Shown here: one piece after another, positions 1 through 6,309 of the stretch | How positions within the stretch are numbered: position 1 is the stretch's first letter | How the letters are laid out: every line of letters starts with the position of its first letter | NCBI GenBank assembly: GCA_950063125.1 | Contig: CATLZI010000108.1 | Coordinates: forward strand, 1-7,249 | Length of the DNA stretch: 7,249 nt | Direction: 5' to 3' | From: an uncultured Porticoccus sp. | GTDB lineage: Bacteria; Pseudomonadota; Gammaproteobacteria; Pseudomonadales; Porticoccaceae | Position numbers and translations under genes: made by a program | Notes under the pieces: generated by a model | The model's database searches: none | What the model was told of the DNA's origin: nothing | The model's input: only the letters and a program-made list of their open reading frames with translations

Positions 1-122
1 CCCCTGAAACCGAATGCATCGGCCAGTTGCCGGGTGTTCTTTCGGCTATTGGCCGGAGCGGGGTGGGCAACGGTGCCTCCGGCGTTGAACGTAGGGCAGA
101 AACTGGCACGATAAAATGGCAT
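1..122 (-). CDS. Possible partial hypothetical protein reading off the left edge
   Basis: On the minus strand an ATG at 122-120 is preceded by AAGAAGG with a 5-base gap, a reasonable ribosome binding site. The frame then stays open for 40 codons to the window edge. It begins MPFYRASFCPTFNAGG and continues with a polar, Pro/Ala/Arg-rich stretch. The same frame is open upstream to base 257, with an alternative ATG at 167 that lacks a Shine-Dalgarno sequence. I do not recognise a family. Forward frames 1 and 3 are also open over part of this stretch, so an open frame alone is weak evidence. If real, this would be a divergently transcribed neighbour sharing the leader with the phosphomannomutase gene. 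Confidence 0.22.
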   Translation of the reverse strand, partial: MPFYRASFCPTFNAGGTVAHPAPANSRKNTRQLADAFGFR

Positions 123-162
123 GTGAACCTTCTTGGCAGGGATTTGCAGTGTCAACGTGAGG

Positions 163-192
163 GACATGTCATGCACCAAGAATGTTGTGCAT
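163..192. promoter_or_regulatory. Dyad cluster, possible operator
   Basis: GACATGTC (163-170) is a perfect 8-base palindrome. It abuts a second dyad made of ATGCAC (171-176) and GTGCAT (187-192), separated by 10 bases. The pair lies in the non-coding leader about 120-145 bases before the phosphomannomutase start, where an operator or a small RNA hairpin could sit. No known regulator site is recognised, and dyads this short can occur by chance. Confidence 0.25.
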
Positions 193-252
193 TCAGGTGA
201 GGGCGACTTACCTTCTGGCGACTCGATAACTGCGTCCGCAGGCTGTTTCGCG

Positions 253-258
253 TATGAT
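253..258 (+). promoter_or_regulatory. Possible -10 hexamer before the first gene
   Basis: TATGAT matches the sigma-70 -10 consensus at five of six positions and lies about 50 bases before the ATG at 309, a sensible leader length. No convincing TTGACA-like box is found 16-18 bases upstream (the region around 230-236 is poor). It is therefore a weak candidate only. An alternative pair, TTGCAG (144-149) with TGTCAT (167-172) at 17-base spacing, is no better. Confidence 0.2.
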
Positions 259-308
259 TACCCACCTTTTTGTACTTTCAGTCCCGATATTTCAGCTGTG
301 GATTTGCG

Positions 309-1676
309 ATGACCTCTATTCCTGCTTCAATTTTTCGTGCCTACGATATTCGTGGGATCTATGGTGACACCTTGACGGATGAATGGGCTTACCTGATCGG
401 TCGTAGTATAGGTAGTGAGGTGCTTTCACAGGGGCAGAATAGCATTGCCGTAGCCCGTGACGGGCGGCTTTCCGGCCCGGCCTTGAAGCAGGCCTTGAGC
501 GACGGTATTCGGGCTGCGGGGTGTAATGTGGTGAGTGTGGGTATGGTGCCTACGCCGGCGCTGTATTTTGCGGCCTGTCACCTTGAGGGCCTGAACTCCG
601 GGGTGATGCTTACCGGCAGCCATAATCCCGGTGACTACAATGGTTTCAAGATCGTAATTAACGGTACGACATTGTCCGGTGACCGGATACAGGCCCTGCG
701 GCAGCGTATTGTAAAGGACGATATGGCTTCAGGAGAGGGGGGGCATGATGAGATTGATATTATTGATGCTTACCAGCAGGCTTTCCTGAAGGTACATTCC
801 CTTGCTCGCCCTCTGAAAGTGGTCGTTGACTGTGGCAATGGGGTTGCAGGGGTACAGGCGCCGCAGGCGTTGACGGCGTTGGGTTGTGAGGTGATTTCCC
901 TGTTTGCCGAGGTGGATGGTACCTTCCCAAATCACCACCCTGACCCAGGTGATCTGCAAAACCTGCAGGACCTCATCGCCCGGGTTAAGGAGGAGAAGGC
1001 TGACTTGGGGCTGGCTTTTGATGGCGATGGCGATCGGCTAGGGGTGGTCACTCCCGCTGGGGAGGTGGTGTTCCCGGATATCCTTCTGATGGCGTTGGCG
1101 GAAGATATGGCAAGCCGCCACCCCGGTGCTGGCGTGATCTTTGATGTGAAGTGTACCGGCGTCCTGTTTGATATTATCCGGAAGGCTGGTGGAAAGCCGG
1201 AAATGTGGCAGACCGGCCATTCATTGATCAAATCTCGAATGAAGGAAACCGGTGCATTGTTGGCGGGTGAGATGAGCGGCCATATTTTCTTTTCTGAAGA
1301 CTGGTATGGTTTTGATGATGCGCTGGTAGCTGCTGCCCGGATTCTGGGGATATTGAGCCGGTTTGATGGCAATGCGGATGCGTTGTTCGCTCGTTATCCG
1401 GTGCTGTGCACGACTCCGGAAATCAATATCGATGTGACAGAAGATAACAAGTTCCACATCGTGGACTTTTTGCAGAACGAAGCGGATTTTGGCGAGGGGC
1501 AACGTTGTGTGATTGATGGGATTCGCATGGACTATGCTGATGGCTGGGGTCTGTGTCGTGCCTCAAACACTTCGCCCAAGCTGGTTTTGCGGTTTGAAGC
1601 GGAGAACGAAGTCGCGCTGACTCGAATTCGCACCTTATTTGAGAAAAACGTAAAAATCGCCATGGATGCTTTTTGA
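309..1676 (+). CDS. algC: Phosphomannomutase/phosphoglucomutase (AlgC/ManB type)
   Basis: This cytosolic enzyme interconverts hexose-6-phosphates and hexose-1-phosphates, here mainly mannose-6-P to mannose-1-P for GDP-mannose. AlgC-type enzymes also act on glucose, which would feed UDP-glucose and UDP-galactose. At 455 residues it is close to Pseudomonas AlgC (about 463). Visible motifs are AYDIRG near the N terminus (11-16), the phosphoserine loop TGSHNP (102-107, catalytic Ser104), the metal site DGDGDR (238-243; Asp238, 240, 242), the sugar-recognition loop GEMSGH (320-325) and the phosphate-binding loop RASNTS (417-422). All four alpha-D-phosphohexomutase domains are therefore present. 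The ATG at 309 is preferred because family proteins begin just before the AYDIRG motif. The frame is open upstream to a TTG at 270, but that would add an unconserved 13-residue tail. The ribosome binding site is weak (GGA at 300-302). A G7 run lies at 737-743. galE follows after 67 bases with no terminator seen. The name manB would fit equally well. Confidence 0.94.
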   Translation: MTSIPASIFRAYDIRGIYGDTLTDEWAYLIGRSIGSEVLSQGQNSIAVARDGRLSGPALKQALSDGIRAAGCNVVSVGMVPTPALYFAACHLEGLNSGVMLTGSHNPGDYNGFKIVINGTTLSGDRIQALRQRIVKDDMASGEGGHDEIDIIDAYQQAFLKVHSLARPLKVVVDCGNGVAGVQAPQALTALGCEVISLFAEVDGTFPNHHPDPGDLQNLQDLIARVKEEKADLGLAFDGDGDRLGVVTPAGEVVFPDILLMALAEDMASRHPGAGVIFDVKCTGVLFDIIRKAGGKPEMWQTGHSLIKSRMKETGALLAGEMSGHIFFSEDWYGFDDALVAAARILGILSRFDGNADALFARYPVLCTTPEINIDVTEDNKFHIVDFLQNEADFGEGQRCVIDGIRMDYADGWGLCRASNTSPKLVLRFEAENEVALTRIRTLFEKNVKIAMDAF

Positions 1677-1731
1677 GCTAGAAAGCATTTTCCGATAGAC
1701 CAGCCTCCAAGACGTAAGAGCGAAAGAATAC

Positions 1732-1742
1732 AGGAAGGAAGG
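1732..1742 (+). promoter_or_regulatory. Strong ribosome binding site of galE
   Basis: AGGAAGGAAGG is a purine-rich Shine-Dalgarno region ending one base before the C that precedes the ATG at 1744. It contains two overlapping GGAAGG-like cores at workable spacing, and it supports this start. It is much stronger than the site of the upstream gene. Confidence 0.6.
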
Positions 1743-1743
1743 C

Positions 1744-2778
1744 ATGAATAAGGATAGCGCAACCGTTCTGGTAACTGGTGGTGCCGGTTATATCGGCTCG
1801 CACACTGTGTTGTTGTTACTTGAAGCGGGGTATCAGGTTGTCGTGTTAGATAACCTGTCCAATGGTAGTGCAGAAAGCCTTGAACGGGTAAAGGAGCTTA
1901 CTGGCAAGGAACTGGTTTTTATTGAGGGCGATATCCGAGACAGGGGGGGGCTGGACGCCCTTTTTTCCCAGTACCCCGTGGCGGGCGTTATTCACTTCGC
2001 TGGGCTCAAGGCGGTAGGCGAGTCAGTAGCTAAACCGCTGACTTATTATGATTGTAATGTGGTGGGCACAGTTCGTTTGCTGGAGGCGATGGTTGATGCC
2101 GGTGTGAATACGCTTGTTTTTAGTTCGTCTGCTACGGTCTATGGTGACCCAGCAACGGTGCCTATTCGAGAGGATTTCCCGCTCAGTGCCACCAACCCTT
2201 ATGGTGCAACCAAGCTTCATATCGAAGATATGCTTCGTGATTTACAGCGCTCCGATGCACGCTGGCGTTTGGCTCTGCTGAGGTACTTCAATCCGGTTGG
2301 CGCCCATGAAAGCGGGCGGATAGGAGAGGCCCCCTCTGGCACGCCTAATAATTTGATGCCTTATATTGCCCAGGTTGCCGTTGGTAAGCGCAAGAAGTTA
2401 AGCGTTTATGGGGCGGACTATGCGACGCCGGATGGCACCGGAGTGCGAGACTATATCCATGTGATGGATCTGGCCGAGGGGCACTTGGCTGCATTAAAGA
2501 AACTGGAGTCTTCTCCAGAAATGATCACGGTGAATCTTGGTACCGGTAAGGGGTACTCGGTTCTGGAAATGATAAAGGCCTTTGAAAAAGCCTCTGGTAA
2601 GCCTGTTCCTTATGAGATTGACGCCCGGCGAGCAGGTGATGTTGCCGTTTGTTATTCGGATACAGGCCATGCTGACGCTATATTGGGCTGGAAAGCGGTT
2701 AGAGGCCTTGAGGAAATGTGCACGGATCACTGGCGCTGGCAGCAAAAAAACCCTGATGGTTATGATTCTACCAGGTAG
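1744..2778 (+). CDS. galE: UDP-glucose 4-epimerase
   Basis: GalE interconverts UDP-glucose and UDP-galactose in the cytosol using tightly bound NAD, supplying galactose units for surface glycans. The 344-residue length matches the family (E. coli about 338). The N-terminal Rossmann motif [10 protein letters not shown] is at 11-20. [11 protein letters not shown], the conserved cofactor/substrate stretch, is at 84-94. The catalytic region SSSATVYGD is at 127-135, with Ser128 equivalent to E. coli Ser124. The YxxxK pair is Tyr153/Lys157 in [19 protein letters not shown] is at 180-191, and the UDP-binding C-terminal RRAGD at 295-299. The GalE assignment over other extended short-chain dehydrogenases is strong because the match runs over the whole length. 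The gene contains a G8 tract at 1943-1950, in frame here. It sits between algC and manC on the same strand, so it is probably co-transcribed. The 79-base gap to manC has a weak GCAGGT/ACCTGC dyad (2788-2812) but no terminator-like T-run. Confidence 0.94.
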   Translation: MNKDSATVLVTGGAGYIGSHTVLLLLEAGYQVVVLDNLSNGSAESLERVKELTGKELVFIEGDIRDRGGLDALFSQYPVAGVIHFAGLKAVGESVAKPLTYYDCNVVGTVRLLEAMVDAGVNTLVFSSSATVYGDPATVPIREDFPLSATNPYGATKLHIEDMLRDLQRSDARWRLALLRYFNPVGAHESGRIGEAPSGTPNNLMPYIAQVAVGKRKKLSVYGADYATPDGTGVRDYIHVMDLAEGHLAALKKLESSPEMITVNLGTGKGYSVLEMIKAFEKASGKPVPYEIDARRAGDVAVCYSDTGHADAILGWKAVRGLEEMCTDHWRWQQKNPDGYDSTR

Positions 2779-2844
2779 GTCAGGCTGGCAGGTATCGTTC
2801 TGCTGAACCTGCTCAATCACTAGTAAATGAAAGAAAGACATATA

Positions 2845-2850
2845 AAAGGA
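2845..2850 (+). promoter_or_regulatory. Ribosome binding site of manC
   Basis: AAAGGA lies 7 bases before the ATG at 2858. It favours this ATG over the next in-frame one at residue 7 (2876), which would also keep the nucleotide-binding motif intact. Confidence 0.5.
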
Positions 2851-2857
2851 TTGAAGA

Positions 2858-4282
2858 ATGGCAGCTTCTAACATTATGCCCGTGCTTTTGGCTGGGGGTA
2901 ATGGTTCACGACTTTGGCCGTTATCCCGTACGTTGTTTCCCAAGCAGTTTATTCGCTTGACGGGTGACAGCACGATGCTGCAGCAGACCTTGGGTAGAAC
3001 GGTTGGGCTGTCCAGTTTGCCTCCTGCCGTCGTTTGTAATGAAGAGCACCGTTTCATCGTGGCGGAACAGGCCCGGCAGGCTGATATCGACCTGGAGATG
3101 GTGATGTTGGAACCATTCGGTCGTAATACTGCGCCAGCTGTTGCCATGGTTGCCATGCAGCAAAAAGAAAAGGGCTGTGACCCGGTGTTGCTGGTGTTGC
3201 CTTCAGATCACCTGATTGGGGATAGCGAGCGATTTACTGAGTTGGTCAAGATCGGTGAGGGTGTGGCAGAGCAAGGAAAGCTGGTTACCTTTGGTGTGGT
3301 GCCTACAGGGCCGGAGACCGGTTTCGGATATATCGAAGCAGGCCAGAACCTGAACGAAAACGCGTCGGCATTCAATGTGGCACGTTTCGTCGAGAAGCCG
3401 GATACAGAGAGGGCCCAGCAGTTTGTCGACTCCGGTAATTTTTACTGGAATAGTGGGATGTTCATGTTTCGGGCTTCGACCTATCTGAACGAACTGAAAA
3501 AAGCCCGACCCGATATATATGAAGCATGTGAGCAGGCAGTCAGCAATCTGACCCAGGATAATGATTTTGTAAGGGTGCCTGCCGATATTTTCGAGCGCTG
3601 TCCGGATGAATCCATAGATTATGCAGTGATGGAAAAGACAACGCATGCAGCTGTGGTGCCGTTTGATGCTGGTTGGAACGATCTAGGCTCCTGGTCTGCT
3701 ATGTGGGATGTGGAAGAAAAAGATGATAATGGCAATGTTGCTATCGGCGATGTTGTGGTGCGCGACTGTAATAATTCATATGTAAGAGCTGACAGCCGGC
3801 TTGTTGCGACAATAGGTATGGATGATGTGGTTGTCGTGGAAACCAAGGATGCGGTGTTGGTTGTGAACAAAAATCTTGTTCAGAGTGTAAAACAAGTTGT
3901 TGCTGATATTAAAAACAAGCAACGCACTGAGCACCATGCACATGTGAAAGTTTATCGTCCCTGGGGGGACTATGAATGCATTGATGAGGGGCACCGTTTC
4001 CAGGTTAAGCGCATTACGGTCAAGCCGGGGGAGAAACTCTCGCTGCAGATGCATTATCACCGTGCGGAGCACTGGATCGTGGTGAAAGGAACAGCCCTTG
4101 TAGAATGCAATGGCAAAGAGCAACTTCTGACTGAAAATCAGTCAACCTTCATCCCAATTGGTGCAACGCATCGACTTACGAATCCTGGACGGTTGCCGCT
4201 GGAGCTTGTCGAAGTACAGTCAGGCGGATATGTCGGCGAAGATGATATTGTGCGTTTTGAAGATACCTATGGACGCTCTTGA
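2858..4282 (+). CDS. manC: Bifunctional mannose-1-phosphate guanylyltransferase / mannose-6-phosphate isomerase
   Basis: This is a two-domain cytosolic enzyme of the AlgA/ManC/WbpW family. The N-terminal domain (about 1-290) makes GDP-mannose from mannose-1-P and GTP. The C-terminal cupin (about 360-474) is a type II phosphomannose isomerase that turns fructose-6-P into mannose-6-P. The nucleotide-binding signature LAGGNGSRLWPLSR is at 11-24, EPFGRNTAPA at 85-94, PSDH at 115-118, the active-site FVEKP at 177-181, and NSGMFMF at 198-204. The isomerase motif QMHYHRAEHW is at 397-406, giving metal ligands His399, His401 and Glu404, with His438 as the likely fourth. The 474-residue length is typical, and both active sites look intact. 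With algC upstream and gmd/rmd downstream, its role is to supply GDP-mannose for deoxysugar synthesis. Names such as wbpW, algA or cpsB would describe the same family, and the locus-specific name is unknown. Confidence 0.96.
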   Translation: MAASNIMPVLLAGGNGSRLWPLSRTLFPKQFIRLTGDSTMLQQTLGRTVGLSSLPPAVVCNEEHRFIVAEQARQADIDLEMVMLEPFGRNTAPAVAMVAMQQKEKGCDPVLLVLPSDHLIGDSERFTELVKIGEGVAEQGKLVTFGVVPTGPETGFGYIEAGQNLNENASAFNVARFVEKPDTERAQQFVDSGNFYWNSGMFMFRASTYLNELKKARPDIYEACEQAVSNLTQDNDFVRVPADIFERCPDESIDYAVMEKTTHAAVVPFDAGWNDLGSWSAMWDVEEKDDNGNVAIGDVVVRDCNNSYVRADSRLVATIGMDDVVVVETKDAVLVVNKNLVQSVKQVVADIKNKQRTEHHAHVKVYRPWGDYECIDEGHRFQVKRITVKPGEKLSLQMHYHRAEHWIVVKGTALVECNGKEQLLTENQSTFIPIGATHRLTNPGRLPLELVEVQSGGYVGEDDIVRFEDTYGRS

Positions 4283-4387
4283 TAGCTCGCTGTCGCTGAA
4301 TAGAAGTGGCGTTGATCTTGATCCAGACTTGTTGATTAACTAATTAGACCAACTGGCTGCCGGATAAGGGCGGCGTAGGAGTTTTGA
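4283..4387 (+). other. AT-rich gap between manC and gmd
   Basis: This 105-base gap contains a tandem TTGATC TTGATC (4312-4323) and an AT-rich stretch GATTAACTAATTAG (4334-4347). A short GCCG/CGGC dyad lies just before the gmd ribosome binding site. A secondary promoter is conceivable: TTGATC at 4318-4323, then 17 bases, then TAATTA, but the -10 match is poor. There is no convincing terminator, so read-through from manC into gmd is the simplest reading. Confidence 0.3.
4376..4381 (+). promoter_or_regulatory. Ribosome binding site deciding a TTG start for gmd
   Basis: TAGGAG lies 6 bases before the TTG at 4388. An in-frame TGA (4385-4387) directly precedes this TTG, so no longer N terminus is possible. 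The first in-frame ATG lies far inside the protein, beyond the Rossmann motif. The TTG is therefore the start. Confidence 0.75.
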
Positions 4388-5422
4388 TTGAAAACTGCAA
4401 TTATCACCGGGATTACAGGGCAAGATGGGGCCTATCTGGCTCAGCTTCTGCTTGATAAAGGCTACGTTGTTTATGGTGCATATCGGCGCACCGCTTCTTT
4501 GAATTTCTGGCGCATTGAGGAGCTGGGGATCGCAGACCACCCTAATTTGAACCTGGTGGAGTATGACCTGACCGATCTTTCAGCCAGTATCCGGTTATTG
4601 CAGCGAACTGAAGCTACAGAAGTCTATAATCTTGCAGCACAGAGTTTTGTTGGTGTGTCCTTTGATCAGCCGTTGACTACAGCTGAAATTACCGGAATTG
4701 GTCCCGTTAATCTTCTGGAAGCGATTCGGATCGTGAATCCGGCGATTCGGTTCTATCAGGCCTCAACGTCTGAAATGTTCGGGAAGGTGCAGGCCGTTCC
4801 TCAAAAAGAGGATACCCCCTTCTACCCGAGAAGCCCGTATGGGGTGGCTAAGCTTTATGCCCACTGGATGACAATCAATTACCGTGAATCATACGGAATT
4901 TTTGGCACCAGCGGAATCCTCTTTAATCATGAGTCACCGCTGCGGGGACAGGAATTCGTTACACGTAAGATTACCGACTCAATTGCGAAGATTAAGCTGG
5001 GCAAACAGGATGTGGTCGAGCTGGGCAATATGGATGCCAAAAGAGACTGGGGTTTTGCAAAGGACTACGTCGAAGGTATGTGGCGAATGCTCCAGGCTGA
5101 TGAGCCAGACAGTTTTGTATTGGCAACGAATCGTACGGAAACGGTCCGTGATTTTGTCTCTCTGGCATGTAAGGCTGCTGATATCGCTATCGAATGGAAG
5201 GGTAGTGGTGAAGATGAGCATGCTATCGATCTCAATAGCGGTAAAGTCATTGTTCGGGTTAACCCTAAATTTTACCGTCCTGCGGAAGTCGAGCTGCTAA
5301 TCGGTGATCCTTCCAAGGCTAAAGAAAAGTTGGGTTGGGAGCCGAAGACATCTCTGGAAGAGCTGTGCCAGATGATGGTAGATGCGGATTTGCGTCGAAA
5401 CGAAACAGGGTTTTCATTCTGA
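4388..5422 (+). CDS. gmd: GDP-mannose 4,6-dehydratase
   Basis: Gmd converts GDP-D-mannose to GDP-4-keto-6-deoxy-D-mannose, the branch point to GDP-D-rhamnose, GDP-L-fucose, GDP-perosamine and GDP-6-deoxytalose. It is an NADP-dependent extended short-chain dehydrogenase of 344 residues. The cofactor loop TGITGQDG is at 7-14, the YRR pair that helps choose NADP at 32-34, and [14 protein letters not shown] at 82-95. The catalytic residues Thr127 and Glu129 lie in STSEMFG (126-132), and Tyr151/Lys155 in [15 protein letters not shown] is at 180-187, [11 protein letters not shown] at 212-222, and RPAEVE at 297-302. The Leu in NHESPLRG and the short C terminus fit the Pseudomonas A-band type rather than the longer enterobacterial type. 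Translation starts at a TTG with a good Shine-Dalgarno sequence; the reading frame fixes this. The stop codon overlaps the next start as TGATG, pointing to translational coupling with the reductase. Confidence 0.95.
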   Translation: MKTAIITGITGQDGAYLAQLLLDKGYVVYGAYRRTASLNFWRIEELGIADHPNLNLVEYDLTDLSASIRLLQRTEATEVYNLAAQSFVGVSFDQPLTTAEITGIGPVNLLEAIRIVNPAIRFYQASTSEMFGKVQAVPQKEDTPFYPRSPYGVAKLYAHWMTINYRESYGIFGTSGILFNHESPLRGQEFVTRKITDSIAKIKLGKQDVVELGNMDAKRDWGFAKDYVEGMWRMLQADEPDSFVLATNRTETVRDFVSLACKAADIAIEWKGSGEDEHAIDLNSGKVIVRVNPKFYRPAEVELLIGDPSKAKEKLGWEPKTSLEELCQMMVDADLRRNETGFSF

Positions 5423-6309
5423 TGAAGAAGTGCGCGCTTGTGACTGGCGCATCGGGTTTTACAGGCAGGTATATGGTCGAGGAGCTCTCCGCTGCTGGCT
5501 ATGATGTGGTGGGCCTGGCTTCTGATGCGCTCGATGATTCTGCCAACTACATCTCGGCAGACCTGACTGACCATGCTCAATTAATTGAAGTGGTTACTTC
5601 ATTACAGCCTGATGTGGTGGTACACCTGGCAGCGCTCGCTTTTGTCGGGCATGGCGATGCCAGTGCTTTTTATAATGTAAATCTGATTGGTACACGAAAC
5701 CTGCTTGAGGCGCTCTGTGCTTGCGACAAGAAGCCTGAGGCAGTGCTGTTAGCAAGCAGTGCTAATGTCTATGGCAATCAGAGTTCTGGCTTTCTCTCAG
5801 AAACAGCATTGCCCAATCCGGCAAACGATTATGCGGTCAGTAAGATTGCCATGGAATACATGGCCCGTTTATGGATGGATAAATTACCTATTGTGATTGC
5901 CCGGCCTTTTAATTACACGGGCGTCGGCCAGGATGAAAAATTCCTGCTGCCTAAAATCGTATCTCATTTCCGGCGGAAGGCGCCCGTAATTGAACTGGGT
6001 AATCTGGATGTCTCGAGGGATTTTAGTGACGTTCGTTCTGTGGTCAATGCTTACTTGAAGTTGGTTAAAAGTTGCCCACAGGGTGAAACGTTTAATGTCG
6101 CATCGGGCTCTATTTATTCGCTTATGGATATTATCCAGCTATGCACTGAATTAACGGGGCATGCCATTGAGGTAACAGTAAATCCTGATTTTGTCAGAAC
6201 TAATGAAATCAAGGAGCTGGGCGGTGATGCTTCAAAGCTGACCGGAAGGATTGGCGACTGGAAAAAGGCTGAATTACGTGAAACGTTGTCCTGGATGCTG
6301 CTTGGCTGA
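5422..6309 (+). CDS. rmd: GDP-6-deoxy-D-mannose (GDP-D-rhamnose) forming reductase, Rmd type
   Basis: The likely reaction is NAD(P)H-dependent reduction of the 4-keto group of the Gmd product to give GDP-D-rhamnose. The 295-residue protein is a Rossmann-fold extended short-chain dehydrogenase, near the 304 residues of Pseudomonas Rmd. The cofactor loop TGASGFTG is at 8-15, HLAALAFVG at 68-76, the catalytic SSANVYG at 112-118, the YxxxK pair Tyr137/Lys141 in DYAVSK, RPFNYTGVGQ at 161-170, and the substrate-side stretch LGNLDVSRDFSDVR at 192-205. The ATG at 5422 shares one base with the gmd stop. An upstream in-frame GTG (5335) lies inside gmd and would add 29 residues before the Rossmann loop, so it is rejected. 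The Rmd call rests on motifs plus context. A GDP-6-deoxy-talose synthetase (Tld) gives the other C4 epimer and is hard to exclude. GDP-L-fucose synthase is less likely from the overall sequence. Confidence 0.86.
   Translation: MKKCALVTGASGFTGRYMVEELSAAGYDVVGLASDALDDSANYISADLTDHAQLIEVVTSLQPDVVVHLAALAFVGHGDASAFYNVNLIGTRNLLEALCACDKKPEAVLLASSANVYGNQSSGFLSETALPNPANDYAVSKIAMEYMARLWMDKLPIVIARPFNYTGVGQDEKFLLPKIVSHFRRKAPVIELGNLDVSRDFSDVRSVVNAYLKLVKSCPQGETFNVASGSIYSLMDIIQLCTELTGHAIEVTVNPDFVRTNEIKELGGDASKLTGRIGDWKKAELRETLSWMLLG

Larger units (their letters stand above)
1..308. other. Leader/intergenic region upstream of the polysaccharide genes
   Basis: No secure gene is seen in these 308 bases. The forward frames give only short open stretches, such as frame 3 from base 3 to a TGA at 198-200, with no recognisable family. 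The minus strand has an open frame from 257 leftward off the edge, listed separately. The stretch from 163 to 192 holds two adjacent dyads, and a TATGAT hexamer sits at 253-258. I see no factor-independent terminator, no tRNA and no JUMPstart/ops-like element here. The region probably carries the promoter of the downstream gene set, but that is inference from its position. Confidence 0.5.

Noticed and set aside
270..308. In-frame TTG extending the phosphomannomutase by 13 residues
   Set aside because: The extension is not family-like, has no clear ribosome binding site, and the ATG at 309 fits the usual start before the AYDIRG motif.
932..1372. 146-codon minus-strand open frame inside the phosphomannomutase
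   Set aside because: It is antisense to conserved catalytic motifs, has Ser/Pro/Arg-rich shadow composition and no recognisable domain.
2010..2017. GGCGGTAG, identical to the core of the ops element recognised by RfaH
   Set aside because: It lies inside galE and encodes the family-conserved KAVGE stretch. The bases after it do not match the ops consensus, and a functional ops belongs in the leader, not mid-gene.
2788..2812. GCAGGT/ACCTGC dyad between galE and manC as a terminator
   Set aside because: The stem is only 6 bp with a 13-base loop and no following T-run.
2841..2846. TATAAA as a -10 box for manC
   Set aside because: It overlaps the ribosome binding site, leaving almost no leader, and there is no matching -35 box.
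2494..3156. 220-codon minus-strand open frame across the galE/manC junction
   Set aside because: It is the shadow of two strongly conserved + strand genes, has low-complexity composition and matches no family.
4158..4343. 61-codon + strand frame overlapping the manC end, with an internal ATG at 4270
   Set aside because: Most of it is out of frame within the manC cupin domain. The remaining 24 codons have no good ribosome binding site or recognisable content.
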